64,000 nucleotides of DNA from Myrica gale (Eukaryota; Streptophyta; Magnoliopsida; Fagales; Myricaceae). Both the position numbers and the translations under genes were made by a program. Below are positions 35,312 to 63,951 of this stretch, piece by piece. The notes beneath the pieces were generated by a model. The model was not told the DNA's origin, made no database searches, and saw only the letters and a program-made list of their open reading frames with translations. Every line of letters begins with the position of its first letter. Positions within the stretch are counted from its first letter, which is position 1. Location of the stretch: NCBI GenBank assembly GCA_963930655.1, contig OZ005600.1, forward strand, positions 9,179,501-9,243,500. The letters are read 5' to 3'.

Positions 35312-38300
35312 TTACCTGGATTCAATTGCATAAGTTTCAGATCCTCTTAGGAAAGTGCGGCGCCACCAAATCTGGAAGGTTTTGCTTAGATTAGGGCACT
35401 CAGTGCCATGCTTGGAGAAACACTGAAACCATTCCATAAACAGCATGTACTGTTGCTTCAGGGGAAGAGTAAGAAGTGTCTGACCCATGGCTTCCTCCAA
35501 TGCCTTCATGTCAAGCCCTTTTCTGCATCTCTGCAGCCAACCAAAGTCCAACAGCATCGGGCCAAACCATGCCAGAAGAAGCTCTGATCTCGATTCGGAG
35601 CGGCAGTGCAATCTTCTGGTCCCCATTGCGATGAATAGCACTGCCGAAATCCTGCTGAGCTCATACCTGACCATTGGAGATACGTTCTCATGCATTTTAA
35701 GCAGTTCTCCCTGATCCGTCCACAAATCGACCAAATCCTCAGCCATTTGCCTATCAAGCAGGATTTCTAGCAACCAGTTGATGTTGTCAACTTGTCTTGA
35801 TATGCGTTCAATCAAGGGCATATCCCTTTCCTTCTTAGACAATCTCTCATTCCTGATATCACAGGTCTCCTTAAACAAGCTGAGGAGAGAACTCAGACAT
35901 GACTGGCAAGCAACATAAAGATCTTCCTTATTGAGGTCTGCTTGGTCTTTCTCATAGACCGAACTTTTACATAGGAGACCCTTGACTAAGGACTTTAACT
36001 CATTTCGAGCATTAGTGTCAGTACAAGTGGTTATAGACAGAACAAGCTGTCTGGCTAAACTTGGTTGCGAATCTACCAAGTCACAAGAGTACAATCTAGC
36101 AAATATATCCCTAGTTGTTGCATCATCGAACTTAAATCTTGTAAACAGGATCCTCAGCTTCTCCTCTTCTTCCTCAGTCCAAGGAACCGCCTCAAGGTAC
36201 TTTAAACAGGACAAAACTCCCTTGGTGAACATGATACCTGCTGATACCTAGCAATAATAAGAGAAGATAATGTTTAAGAGGCACATAAACTGTAACTACA
36301 TATACGATTGTTGCATATTGCAGAAGCTTTGTTAACACCACACTTTCAAAGTATTGTGGCCTCTTCTCTTATGTCGTTTGTCCCAATTTTGCTTATCAAA
36401 GTCTTAATCTCTCTCTTTTCCCTCTCCATTTAATTTGTTATCTACCTTTGAACAGATCTAATAAAGTTGGTGAGCACAGTATTGATGTTAGCTGTCATAA
36501 TACTGATGCGGGTAGGTAATAAGAACATAGACACACTTATTTTATCGTTAAAAAAAAACCTGTAAAAATCCTAACACCCCACTACCTTATCAAACAAACC
36601 CAGAAATGAACCATCTAGGGCTTGTTTGGAAACGGGTCCAGGTTCTGGTTTTGGAGTTCAAACCATGGTTTGAACCCAGATTTCCAGTTGCGCGTTTGGC
36701 GTGGTTCAGCGGTTTTATTTCACGCATACGTGTGATGTAGTGATTGGAGAACGATACTGACAATAATTGTAACACCACTCGGCGCTGACAAAGCACATCA
36801 ACAGATGTCTGGGTCTGTCATACTCCTGTACTTGGTAACACAAATATCCATAGGTTTGTGGGACGCTACTGTAGCCGTTACTCGTCGCGTAGAAGCTTGC
36901 ATCCTCTGATTCCTCTCCCTCTCCATCTCCTTCTTCATGCTCACTGCAGTAAATACAAATTAATGGCGGACGCTGCTTCTCCAACTACTGCTTGAAGGCC
37001 AGCCACTTCCTCTTGTCTTCGGTGGAGTTCTCGTTAGATGCCATATTACCTCAACTTTAGTTCATGAATGGCGAGTAGCAGCATAGGCTGGGTGCGTCAT
37101 CACTGTTGGCCTATGTTAGCCTCTCGACATGTAGCTTTCCCGTGGAGATGTAGGCAACTAATGCTAGACTTCCACTCAGCGTCTGCAACTGCTAGTGTTT
37201 CTACTTCAGCAGTCAAAGCCTCCTCCATGAGGTGCAATAGTCGTTCTTTTGTTATAAGAACATGCAGCAGCAGGTCAATCCCGCCGATAAGAAGTGGCTC
37301 CAAGCCTCCACCGATGCATTTGTTATTGTCAATGATGCAGAGTACGACAATAAGCAGATTCAAAGGCAACTTCGGAGGAGACTGCCTCTATGCACGGTAG
37401 TCAGATGCAGGTGTTGCAGGTGTCTCCTGATCAGGCACAGCTCCTTTCAATGCCTGTACAGATTCTTGGGGCAGAGCGGTGTATTGAAGTTGGTGTTTAT
37501 ACTGGGTACTCGTCATTGGCTATTGCATTAGTCCTACCAGAATCATGTCATATAGTTGCTTGCGAAAGAGATGCCAAGTCTCTTGAGATTGCAAAGAAGT
37601 ATTACGAGCAAGCTGGTCTTTTGCACAAGGTGGATGTTAAACGTGAGACTTGGCACAAGGTGAAGCTTGCCTATATGATTTTGCTTTCAACGAACGTCTA
37701 CTGGAGGACAAGCGTGTAAACATTAGTATGCCAAAAGAGATGACATTTAAACGGGCCCCACTTGTCATCTCCTGTACTTGGGTTGCGTGTTGTTGAAACC
37801 GGCGCATCAAATCAGGTGTCAAGTGAAGAATCCTCTGGGCCCCTCGCGGCTGGCAGTGAGTGGGGGTGAGGGTTCAACTCTGGAACCAGAACCAGAGCCA
37901 GGACCAGAACCTGGACCCGTTTCCAAACTAGCCCCTAGTGAGCCAAAATGAAAGTATACAGCTAAGGTCAACAGGGTATAGAAGCCAACATGAATATCCT
38001 TGTATGCTCTGGGACAATGTGAAATAAAATTCTATCTAGGATTTGGGGAAGTTTGACTCTGATTGAACTAAGCTGGACACCATAATAGTATACAACGTGA
38101 AACGTGTAACTTGCTAGGGGCATAACTCAAAGTAAAAAAGTTTCCATCTGAATTCCAAATGCAATGACTCTAAAATAAGTTTCCACAAAAAGCACTTGAT
38201 AAAAAGAAAATAACATACCTTAAAAAATTTCACTGAAGCATTAGCACATAGAACTAGAATGTAACTCATTTGAGTATGAAAAGCTCAGAGTGAAAAAGGC

Positions 38301-40590
38301 CTTGTTTATGGTTTGAAAGTGAATTGCAAGGCGATATGAATTCAAAATCATGGCAAACAGTTAAGAACTGGAATGCTTGGTTTATATGAATAGACACATT
38401 GGGCTCTATCCAATTAGCCTAACGAGATGGTAGACAGGTGAAGAACCAGAATTTCTACAGTTCTTCAAGACAATTTAAAAACAGTTAATCTTGCTACAGA
38501 ATGACTTATCCTCTGGTTCTTTTCTCTAACATGTCAATTCTTTCCATCAATGCCACTGAGACTATCTTTAATGCTGCTTTGCCCACACTATGGTTTCACA
38601 TGACTGAACCTTTTTTAATTAACCAAAGTTAAAAATCAACTGTGATCATAATTCAAGAAAGTTACAAATTCATCTACTATAGTACCCATAGGACAGGCTC
38701 AGTTTACTGGTGGGAGAATTTTCATCCACCATAATCCATCCTGAAAAAAGTTTTTGATTCTAAAGCTCCCAGCAAATCTAAATATGTCCTGCGATCTTAA
38801 AAGATATGAATATCTCCTGAACATTGTACTTTTCAATTTAGGGAAAACTAAATATTAGTTCCTCCGCTTTGAGGATATTTAGAAATCACTACCTCGACAA
38901 TTTTGCCCTTTCTTAGGATTAGTCTTAGTCCGCATGTTTCCATCCAAAACCTAATGGAACCATTTTAAAGTAAACAACTTGCTGAGTCATTGTTACATGT
39001 GATTATTGTGTCCCATCACCAAGAAAAAAAAAAAAGAGCAGCTCTCACTGCGAGGTTGGCCCTCCCCTCAACCCTCTGCTGTTTTTTTTTTTTAGTGCTG
39101 GGTCCTCACTGTACTGCACCTCTCCAGTCTCCACCCAAAAAAGGAGAAGACCAATCTCGTGTAACGAGGGAGAGACCAAACTTGCACCGCACAAGGTGGA
39201 GGGAGGGCCTCCCCGCCACCCCAACTTGCTTTTATTTTTGGCTTTCCTCATATGCATCACATGCCACAAGCAATGATGACTTGGCAAGTTGTTTACTTGA
39301 AAATTTTCCATGAGGTTTTTGGATGGCAACTGCAGAGGGAAACTAAGGAAGCAATTCTTGCATTTTCCCCCCTTAAACCATGTAGTATGTTAACACCGTT
39401 AAAATCCAGAGACTAATTTGTAATATCTCCTTTATCTATTACCCATATAACTGAATATTACAATAGGTCTTGTAATATCAGCGAAAATCTTCTCTAGTTC
39501 TCACTTCAGGTGGGGGCAAGAATCTCAACTGAAACTAACAGTATCACTAAACTAATAGCTCTGGTTTCCTTGAAAAGGACGGACTGTAAATTCCAAATAA
39601 AGCCACACTGATTTCAGAACAAAATCCCACTAAACCCAATTCTACGCCATCAAATTCTCTCCAGTTCTCCAGATACTCTTTCAAGCAACATGCATGTGGT
39701 CCAAGACGTTTACAGGCAACCTATTTTACATACAATCAAGACATCCTAATACACACCCATCAAACCAAAGCGCAAGAACCCCGCAAGAAATCATAATTCC
39801 AACGAAACACAGAAACAAGAACTAATTACTACGACAAAGACAAATAGAACGAGGAATAAATTACACAAAACCACATGCCACTTACCTCGAGTATCTCGAT
39901 GCAACGATTTGCACCGATCTTCAAGAGCCGCTTTGGAATATCGTCCTCGAACATCAGCTCGATGGTTTCCCTAAATAAGCGGAGATTCTCCACCTCCGGG
40001 ACCTCAATCCTACACATTTTCCGCCCCGAAGACGAAGCGCTCAAGTTCCTCTTGTATTTACCAATCAAACCCGCGAATACATCCGAACTCGCGCTCAGGA
40101 CCTCCGAGTTCAGCTCCAAGACCAAGCACCCACCGCTCTTCCCTCTCAAGTTCAATCTCACGTCGAACACAGCATCATTCTCGGCGCTTCCGGAGCTGGA
40201 GGACGAACTCTCCGGTGGGGCCCGGAAGCTCTGCGATTTGGCATGGGCCGTGGAGGAATCAACGGCTGTGGGAATTTCTTCTTGGACGGAAGGAACCGGG
40301 AGATCGGAGTCGATGGGGGACACTCGACCCGGCGACAAGATCCGGCGGGCGTCGATCCGGGTCCGCCCCACGAGGCCCAGTCCGAATTTTGAGCTCTGGG
40401 GAGAGTTGGGCACCGAGTGGGTACTGAGTTTCGAGAGGGTCTCCGACTTGTTGGAAGGAAGGGACTTTAGGTTAGAGAGAGAGAAGTTTTCGGGGCTTGA
40501 AGGTGGGACTCTGAATGAGCAACACCATGATGGGCGGCGATCCTTGGGGTGCCAGCGGGACACGGGTTTCCGGCGAGTGGAATCTTCCAT
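35312..40590 (-). CDS. BTB/POZ domain protein, At1g63850-like
   Basis: Two exons, 40590-39886 (residues 1-235) and 36247-35312 (residues 236-546), joined in phase across a 3.6-kb GT-AG intron. The N-terminus is Ser/Pro-rich with a KDRRPSWCCSF motif and a RILSPGRVSPID motif seen in this plant BTB subgroup. The BTB fold follows at about residues 138-255 (FDVRLNLRGKSGG, then the C-terminal part VSAGIMFTKGVLSCLKYLEA in exon 2). The rest is a helical BACK-like region ending in TFQIWWRRTFLRG. BTB proteins commonly act as CUL3 ubiquitin-ligase adaptors; the target here is unknown. The start is the first ATG of the open frame and fits the family N-terminus. The intron holds at least two mobile elements. 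Confidence 0.88.
36715..37042 (-). other. Possible second captured coding fragment, unidentified
   Basis: Within the same element, the minus strand has an acidic ORF preceded, in frame across one stop, by MASNENSTEDKRKWLAFKQ, giving a protein-like reading with ICIYCSEHEEGDGEGEESED. I do not recognise it. It could be a piece of another gene or chance. Confidence 0.3.
37068..37780 (+). pseudogene. Rearranged caffeoyl-CoA O-methyltransferase-like fragment
   Basis: Carried inside the PIF/Harbinger-like element. From about 37390 the frame reads an AdoMet-binding core: SPDQAQLL, ILGAERCIEVGVYTGYSSLA, then VACERDAKSLEIAKKYYEQAG. This resembles the plastid-type OMT group of Arabidopsis At3g62000. 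Just upstream, RQLRRRLPL is the family's RQLREETA region after loss of one G at about 37379. After KVDVK the middle of the enzyme is missing, and a shifted frame gives the near-C-terminal FNERLLEDKRVNISM (about 37688-37732). An extra GTGTTGCAG (about 37411-37419) looks like leftover splice-site sequence. It cannot encode an active enzyme. Confidence 0.75.
37938..39885. other. Remainder of BTB gene intron
   Basis: AT-rich intron sequence with one inverted-repeat element (about 38840-39430). No exon was needed or seen. The short ORFs around 38990-39330 overlap on both strands within that element. Confidence 0.5.
38840..39430. mobile_element. Inverted-repeat MITE in BTB intron
   Basis: Left-arm CATCCAAAACCTAATGGAA and GTAAACAACTTGC are matched by inverse copies on the right (TTCCATGAGGTTTTTGGATG and GCAAGTTGTTTAC). 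The outer ends share AAATATTAGT/ACTAATTTGT-type repeats. No clear target duplication, so the edges are approximate. Confidence 0.5.
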
Positions 40591-40919
40591 TGTCGGTGTG
40601 AATTGGATGGTGGGCGGCTACGGGTAGGAGCCCGAGTCACGGAGTGTACAAGAGTGAGTGAAGCGTTAAATAACGTCAAATCATTGTTTCAAGAGAAAAC
40701 GAAGGAGTTGTTCTCTTTTGATTTTCTTGGAAAATAGTGGGGGCGTCTTGGAGTCCAGTCCGGTGACGTTAGTCTGGTTGCTACTTTGCTCTCTCTTTCT
40801 CCCTCCTTTTTTTTTTTTTTTTTTTTAATTTTTCACTTTTTATTTATTTTAGCTGGTGTCGTCTTGGGAAATTGTTAATATGCCAAATGTGGGGTGTGCG
40901 CTGGTCGTTTAGTGGCTTA
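40591..40919 (-). promoter_or_regulatory. Upstream region of BTB gene
   Basis: A 329-bp segment between the BTB start codon and the next element. It has a CT-rich stretch and T-run (40790-40826). It presumably contains the 5' leader and core promoter; no specific motif is claimed. Confidence 0.4.
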
Positions 40920-41499
40920 GAGCATTCCTAGCAGCCTCTTCAAATTTGGCTCTCTACTTTAACCAAAAAACACACTTCTCTATTTTAACTATCAACTTTT
41001 AAAAAACATTCACAGCAGCTTCTCTATTTTAACCATCTATTTTTACTATTCTATTTAAATATTATTTTTTAAAGATTTCTTTATTATTTCTCTAACATTT
41101 ATATTTTTGAATATTCACTTTATCGTAATAGTCATATTTTTGAATATTTGTCTTATCTTAAAAAGATCGATTTTTAAATTTTTTTTATTTTACTAACTGT
41201 TGGAATTTTTTAAATTTTAAGATGGTGAAGTGAATAATAATTTTTTAAAAATAAAAAAGAAAAGAAGAAGAAAAAAAAAAGAAAAGAAAAAGAAAAAAAG
41301 AATATATATATTAATATTTTAAGATAGTGAAGTGAATAGTGGCTCTCTAAAAATAGAGAGCCACTGTTCACTTCTTCAAAATTTTTGTTAAAAGTTGTTA
41401 AAATAGAGAGGCTGTTGAGGAGTGTTTTTTGGCTTTTTGGTTAAATTGGCTCTCTATTCTAACCAAAATGTTAGAATAGAGAGCTTGCTAGGAATGCTC
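40920..41499. mobile_element. Tourist/PIF-like element, TTA duplication
   Basis: A 580-bp inverted repeat starts GAGCATTCCTAGCA and ends with the inverse TGCTAGGAATGCTC. TTA flanks both sides (40917-40919 and 41500-41502). The GAGCATTCC-type terminus plus TTA duplication is a familiar signature of plant Tourist-like elements. The arms (GGCTCTCTATT facing AATAGAGAGCC) repeat inside; the centre is an A/G-rich tract without ORF. Confidence 0.8.
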
Positions 41500-41502
41500 T
41501 TA

Positions 41503-42490
41503 CAGTACTTTTTGGGATTTTGATTACTTCTTGGCGCGGCAAAGGCATCAATGCCAGGCTGTTCGTTTGATTGCTTATTGGAGTAATTGTGATTTCAATT
41601 GCTTGTACAAGATGTAGTAGAATCCTCCTCTTTAGGTTGTGAATGATCAATGTAATCTTGATAATTTGCGATAATTTAAAATCAAATATTTTCGAACAAT
41701 CTTATATTTTTTAAATTAAATATGATATTAAAATTTTGGTTTTAAACATATGGGCAAACAATTAATAAGGTATGTCATCATTCTCGTACCATATGACCAA
41801 TTCTTTTTTTTTTTCTCTCTATTGTTTCTTATCTTAAGCATCCTCGTTGAACTATCATTGAGTCAAGTCGAAGTTGGTCTCCACCATTTAAATTCAAAAT
41901 TTCACATGACATGTTGAAATATGTAGTCCCACATTACTAAGATAATGTGGACAAGTGAGATTATTGGAACCACGGTAGCAGAATGAGCTTGTCAAGGTTC
42001 CAACCTTCTTTGACATCACCCTTGTTTAACTTGCAAAGAAATATACACAAGTCTGTGACTCACGTGAGGATTAAGCATTTTCCGTCGACCTTATCTGCCC
42101 TTCAACGTATTCAATGGCGCACCTTAAGTGGACTCAAACCGACAATCGGCAATCCCAATCACACACGTGTAACTCCCAAACAAATTAACTACCTACGGTT
42201 CGTCGATCATACTACACCCGTGGCACACCCTGGTTGGCTATTCGGCTTTACCACGCATGCTAACACGCGTGTACGAACAAAACCGTTCAACTTTCTATTA
42301 TGGGAATGCTACGACATCACGTCCCTGACCGAGTTTCTAAACTGATACGACGTAATGGTCGCCCGCCATGTGTCCGGTCTCACCAATCACCATCCCCTGC
42401 ATGCCACGTATACATGAACCCATTGTCCTGGGTTGCCACGTTCGGTTTCGTGATGCGTTCTCTCAGCAGCCTCCCATGTCCTGGGTCCCC
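41503..42490 (+). other. Spacer and upstream region of small gene
   Basis: No gene recognised. The 120-codon ORF at 41983-42345 is not supported by any motif or exon structure. The last several hundred bases are less AT-rich and likely contain promoter sequence of the downstream gene. Confidence 0.4.
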
Positions 42491-42499
42491 TATATAAGG
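42491..42499 (+). promoter_or_regulatory. TATA box of the small three-exon gene
   Basis: TATATAAGG lies 75 bp before the ATG, in a good consensus context (CCCTATATAAGGG). Transcription would start near 42520-42530, leaving a short leader. Confidence 0.65.
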
Positions 42500-42573
42500 G
42501 CTCTTTCATTGTACGAGGTCCTTTGCATCTTTTTCTTATTAACAGATACGTATCTTTTGTGTTCTCTCACTAA

Positions 42574-42754
42574 ATGATGGAAGGGGCATCGGTGGTGCGG
42601 ATTGATAGGAAATCCTCCATAGAAAGCGAGCCCAGAACTTTGAGTATTGATCAAATCCAGTATGCAAGGGTAAGTGTTTTTATATTTATGCTTCCAATGC
42701 TTTTGTATATGTCGAGGATGTGGATCTGGCTGGGGGTTATGGGGTGTTTGTCTC

Positions 42755-42821
<67 letters not shown>

Positions 42822-43724
42822 ATGGGGTTCTGATGATCGAATCTTCTCGAGGTTGTTAATTTGCTGAATATTCAATTTGTTGGTAGGAGGCAGCGATGTA
42901 CGTGATGAACACTAGGACCATCGAAGAAGCAATGAGAATTTTCATGAAGGTAAAGGGTCTAAAATACTTTTGATTTATAAAAAAAATTCATGTCGAAGTT
43001 ACTAATTAATTCTGTATTTGGTTTTATTGGTTTCAATCATATTTGTCACATTTTAAGATGCATGAGGTTGTTCTTGCCATGATATCGGATCATGTGAAGC
43101 AAAATCCTTTCCCATGCGTCAAAATTTTGACATGGACAGCCATTTGGTAGGTTGGTGCATGATAGGTATGCAAGAAAAGGGCTTTCTTCCTTGAATTTGC
43201 GTGATGTACAACTTTTGTTTCTTCTTGATTGTTTTCTTCTCCTCTTCTTCTTTTTATTTTCCTCTAGGCTGATATTTGTTTCCTCAGCCATCAGTATTTC
43301 AGAAACTAGCAAAACTTAGATTTAACTATGTAAGTTTCAAAGGAAAGTGATTGAATAGAGGAACTCAAAGATTTGAGGATTTCGATTAATCATTTATTCG
43401 ACACAGGAAACGCAATCCTTAGTATTATGACACCTTCAGAAAATCCCTCCTTCTGAGGGAATCTGTTCCCTACATAGATGCCATGATATATATATATATA
43501 TATTGTCCTGATGAATTGCTCTTGCATAAAACTATGATTTGCGTGGGATGTCTGCAAGTGACTCATCAGAGTACCAATGCCGAACGGTGTGCATGCAGGG
43601 ATTAGAGCCAGTTGTTAATGCTGCCAGGGATAATGGGAGTTCGATGATCGATACAGCTGAAGAGGTCGAGTATGCAGGAGTCCCAGTTCCAGAACCCAGG
43701 GCTGTGGCGTCGGCGCCTTTCTAA
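42574..43724 (+). CDS. Small conserved-looking plant protein, unknown function
   Basis: Three exons with GT-AG borders and consistent phase: 42574-42669, 42887-42949, 43599-43724, giving 94 aa. The protein starts MMEGASVVRIDRKSSIESEPR, continues with helical ARE/AAMYVMNTRTIEEAMRIFMKGLEPVV and an acidic segment, and ends VASAPF. There is no signal peptide, membrane segment or known motif. It is supported as a gene by the TATA box, clean splice sites and a continuous amphipathic helix across the exon joins. I do not recognise the family. The first ATG of two adjacent Met codons was taken as the start. Confidence 0.7.
42771..42817. repeat. (GT)n(GA)n compound microsatellite
   Basis: A GT run (about 42757-42771) passes into a long GA run in intron 1 of the small gene. 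It is likely length-polymorphic. Confidence 0.9.
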
Positions 43725-45364
43725 TCATTTTGCGACCTGCAGCATTAATATTCTTGACCGTAAAACATGTGGGTTTCTGTACAGGATGGATTTTTGCTTT
43801 TCCATCAGCCCATTTGATTTATTTGTTCTTTTATCTTGTAAGAAAATCTGAGTTCACATAATATAATTCCGATGATTGTTAGTGACAGAGTTTATCATTT
43901 TGTTTTCTAAGTGGATGTGAGTTTGTCCATGAAATACATATAAAGATAACAGATCGACTTTTCTTCATGTGTAATTCTCAAGAAAGATATGTAAAGTAGA
44001 TAACTCCAATTAACCACAAAATAAATAATGAAATAAATAATACACAAGTTTCTGCTGTCAATGAAAATATAAACATGTTTTTTCCCTCCAAGCGAGGAGA
44101 ATCTTAGGTATCTCAAAAAAAAACCCCCTTCATCTCAAAAAACTCTTAGGAGCAATCAGCGTTAGAATCACCATTGAAATGATCTCACCTGACACCGTGA
44201 GGTCAGCTTCTACTCAAATTCCAAACAATATGCTGTTTCTGTTCTAATCCCAAATTGTACAGTCTAATCTAAAGAGATTACAACACAACATGCATTCAAT
44301 AGTATAGGGTCCAGGCCGTCTAATAATAAATACTAGGAACGTTGAGAGTTATAAAGTCCACATACTTACCTATCTCTCTCCCAACAAACTGGAGAGTATA
44401 CTGATTCTCGAAATAGACTACCAATTTTTCAAACCCATATGAAACAGTGTACACGTGTTGGTTTTGGCCACAAGATTTAAAATACGAGAGATAATCAGAT
44501 ATATAAAAGTTCACACGGCTTGTTTACTGCCACTCACTGACGGGAGACGAAAGTTGATAAAAAAAATCAATGCCACCAAAATTTTCTATAGATGATAAGT
44601 TGCAACAGGAAAAAGTTTCTGCAGAAGAAAATTGGATCAATGATACATGATGCAGTCAGTGTAGTCTTTTACAAGAAATTTTTCCAACAGAACTATACTA
44701 AAGAAACTATGGAAGAATCATAACTCCAGGAACAGCAGAGACCGGACAAGAACAGCAGGCCGCCTTTCAAATGTTGAATCTTGTGCATGCTTTTATCAGA
44801 AGACTACATTGGCTTTATATGGAAATGAAAAATGTAAAGAATCAAAACTGGTTGAATGCTTCAATCACTAACCAGTGCAAAATATGTTGCTATCACAATC
44901 TTCGATCTTTACCCAGCAAGCATGGTCCCTGCAGCTATTTCTCCTCTGATCCGTCCTTTCCATGGGAGTTGCGCTGTACAGTGTGTGCTCCCTGAGGATG
45001 GCGAGGATGGCTACAATATCTTATACAGACAAGTTAATTGCCCATCAGCAGCAGAGTTTCTTATTCCAAGAAACATGAGGGGGAAAAAAACAAAAAGAAA
45101 AAAATGCCCCGCTGAAGTAAAATGTGCCTGCTGGATTTTCGAGAAGTATTTCTGCCAATTTAGTTACAAACTCCTCACAGCGAGAAAAACCAGGCCACAA
45201 ACTACCACTAAAATCCATTTCACTCGCCACACAATTCTGAAGCCTTCCCCCAATGACCCAAATGCCATTGTATCACACAGTGGCCAACAGGGCATTCCAA
45301 TCAAAGAGCCTAAACTGGGTTGCTTAGTCAGATGGGATGACCACGCAGTGCATGAGATTCAATT
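43725..45364. other. Convergent 3' flanks: small gene and PI4K-beta
   Basis: No additional gene seen. The left part is the 3' region of the small gene. The right part (towards 45364) should be the 3' UTR of the minus-strand kinase. The 178-codon plus-strand ORF at 44856-45392 runs antisense across the kinase stop codon and is rejected. Confidence 0.5.
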
Positions 45365-62561
<17,197 letters not shown>

Positions 62562-63450
62562 TTTCTCAATCTGACAACATCTTTTTGACCACCTCAATCC
62601 ACAAACCGAATTATCTTACAATTGGAACCAAGTACTTGTCACGACCAAATCATAAAATCTACCATTTCACTGCTCCAATATGAAATCTAGAAATCGCTTA
62701 AACCTCCGGGGAACCCCCTAACTTCCTCACCGGAAGTAATCCAGAACTCTTCGTTGGTTCAATTCAAATGCCTACGTAAAGCCCTTGATATCCACAGTTC
62801 CTGACCAGAAAAACCTAAATCGAATGCAGAAGTAACAAATAAATCAATCTTCAGTTCGTTTCTATCGAAAACACAGAATAAAGGGTGAATCAGTGTCCCA
62901 GAAATTATCGGGAATATTACCGAAAAATCGAGAAATTTTTGGTCTGAGGAAATGAGAGGATCAAATTTGTGCTTACGCAGAGAAAGTACAATAAGATTCT
63001 GAAGGATACAATGAGACAAGGGAATACCAAAGTTGATCTTCCTCGGAGCAAACGACGTCGTTCTGCTGCTTCTGTTTGGCGCAGGTTGTCGTCGTCGCCG
63101 TCGGGAGAGAGAAAGAAGAAGCTGAGGTAATTATTACCCCCTATATCTGATTTTAGGAAATACGGTCACAAAAATTGAAAGGTACTAACGTGTACCCCCG
63201 TGCGAGGTGCGCACTGCGCACTGTTGATGGCGTGGGGTTCTTTCAATTTCCCTCCAGAGCGAGTTAAAAAAAAGTGTAACCTTGAAAATCATTATTGTGC
63301 AATTTAAAATTCAGGTGTTGCCGTGTAAACGTTATATACCGTACGATTTGAGCACAATACAAATCTCGAAGAATCGAATTAGGCTGCTAATTAGCAACTA
63401 TGTGTTTTACTTGAAATCGAATTTATATCCTTCTAGCTAGCAAAGTATAT
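62562..63450 (-). promoter_or_regulatory. 5' leader and promoter region of PI4K-beta
   Basis: Upstream of the kinase ATG. Less AT-rich sequence up to about 63120, with GTCGTCGCCGTC-like stretches, probably includes the 5' UTR, perhaps with a leader intron. The transcription start cannot be fixed. An 86-codon minus-strand ORF (63019-62759) here has no family resemblance. Confidence 0.4.
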
Positions 63451-63453
63451 TAT

Positions 63454-63631
63454 GGGGTGTTTGTTTGTGAAAATTTTGGGGAATATTCCCGAAATTTTGG
63501 GAATCTTTACTTTATTGAGATTATATTGGGGTTTGTGAAAAATAGAGTGTGTGTGTAAAAGTTAAAAATTTTGGAGTGTGTTTGTTTTGTTGAAAATTTC
63601 GAATCCCAAAATTTTGGGGAAACAAACACCC
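63454..63631. mobile_element. Small inverted-repeat MITE
   Basis: Left end GGGGTGTTTGTTTGTG is faced by AACAAACACCC on the right. Both arms carry AAAATTTTGGGGAA or its inverse. About 178 bp, no ORF, target duplication not clear. Confidence 0.6.
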
Positions 63632-63778
63632 AATATATATCTTATTATGTAGTTATTCTCTTTTTTGAAGTATAATATTTGTTGTTTGTGGAGACGATAT
63701 GAAATAGTTATATATATATATATATTATATTTGTTAATCATTTACGGACCTATAAATATTGAAATAATGAGCGCACAA

Positions 63779-63951
63779 TAACACATGCAACTCGGACGAA
63801 AAGTGGTGTTTCCAGTGGCGGACGGGTGAGTAACCCGTAAGAATCTGCCCTTGGGAGGGGAACAACAGCTGGAAACGGCTCCTAATACCCCGTAGGCTGA
63901 GGAGTAAAAGTTGGAATCCGCCTGAGAAGGGACTTGCGTCTAATTACCTAG
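63779..63951 (+). pseudogene. Nuclear plastid-DNA insertion: 16S rRNA fragment
   Basis: About 173 bp matches the 5' part of chloroplast 16S rRNA: AACACATGCAA, GTGGCGGACGGGTGAGTAAC, GGGAACAACAGCTGGAAACG and AATACCCCGTAGGCTGAGGA blocks in the right order. Scattered substitutions (for example GTAACGCG changed to GTAACCCG, and GGAGGAATCC changed to TTGGAATCC) show decay in the nucleus. Both sides return abruptly to AT-rich nuclear sequence, so this is an isolated fragment and not a functional rRNA gene. Confidence 0.88.

Larger units (their letters stand above)
36618..37934. mobile_element. PIF/Harbinger-like element with captured methyltransferase pieces
   Basis: A 1,317-bp element in the BTB intron. 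The terminal inverted repeats agree at 30 of 31 positions: left GGGCTTGTTTGGAAACGGG and right (inverted) GGGCTAGTTTGGAAACGGG, both followed by TCCAGGTTCTGG. CTA flanks both ends (36615-36617 and 37935-37937), a 3-bp duplication as in PIF/Harbinger. The interior has no transposase but does hold recognisable host-gene sequence (see the methyltransferase entry). It is best described as a Pack-TIR (gene-capturing) element. Confidence 0.8.

Noticed and set aside
39875..40627. 250-codon plus-strand ORF
   Set aside because: Antisense shadow of BTB exon 1; the minus frame has the BTB domain and correct splice donor.
41923..41952. TRIM-like start (TGTAGTCCCACATT)
   Set aside because: It looks like the TRIM LTR start for a few bases only, then diverges; no second LTR, primer-binding site or target duplication follows.
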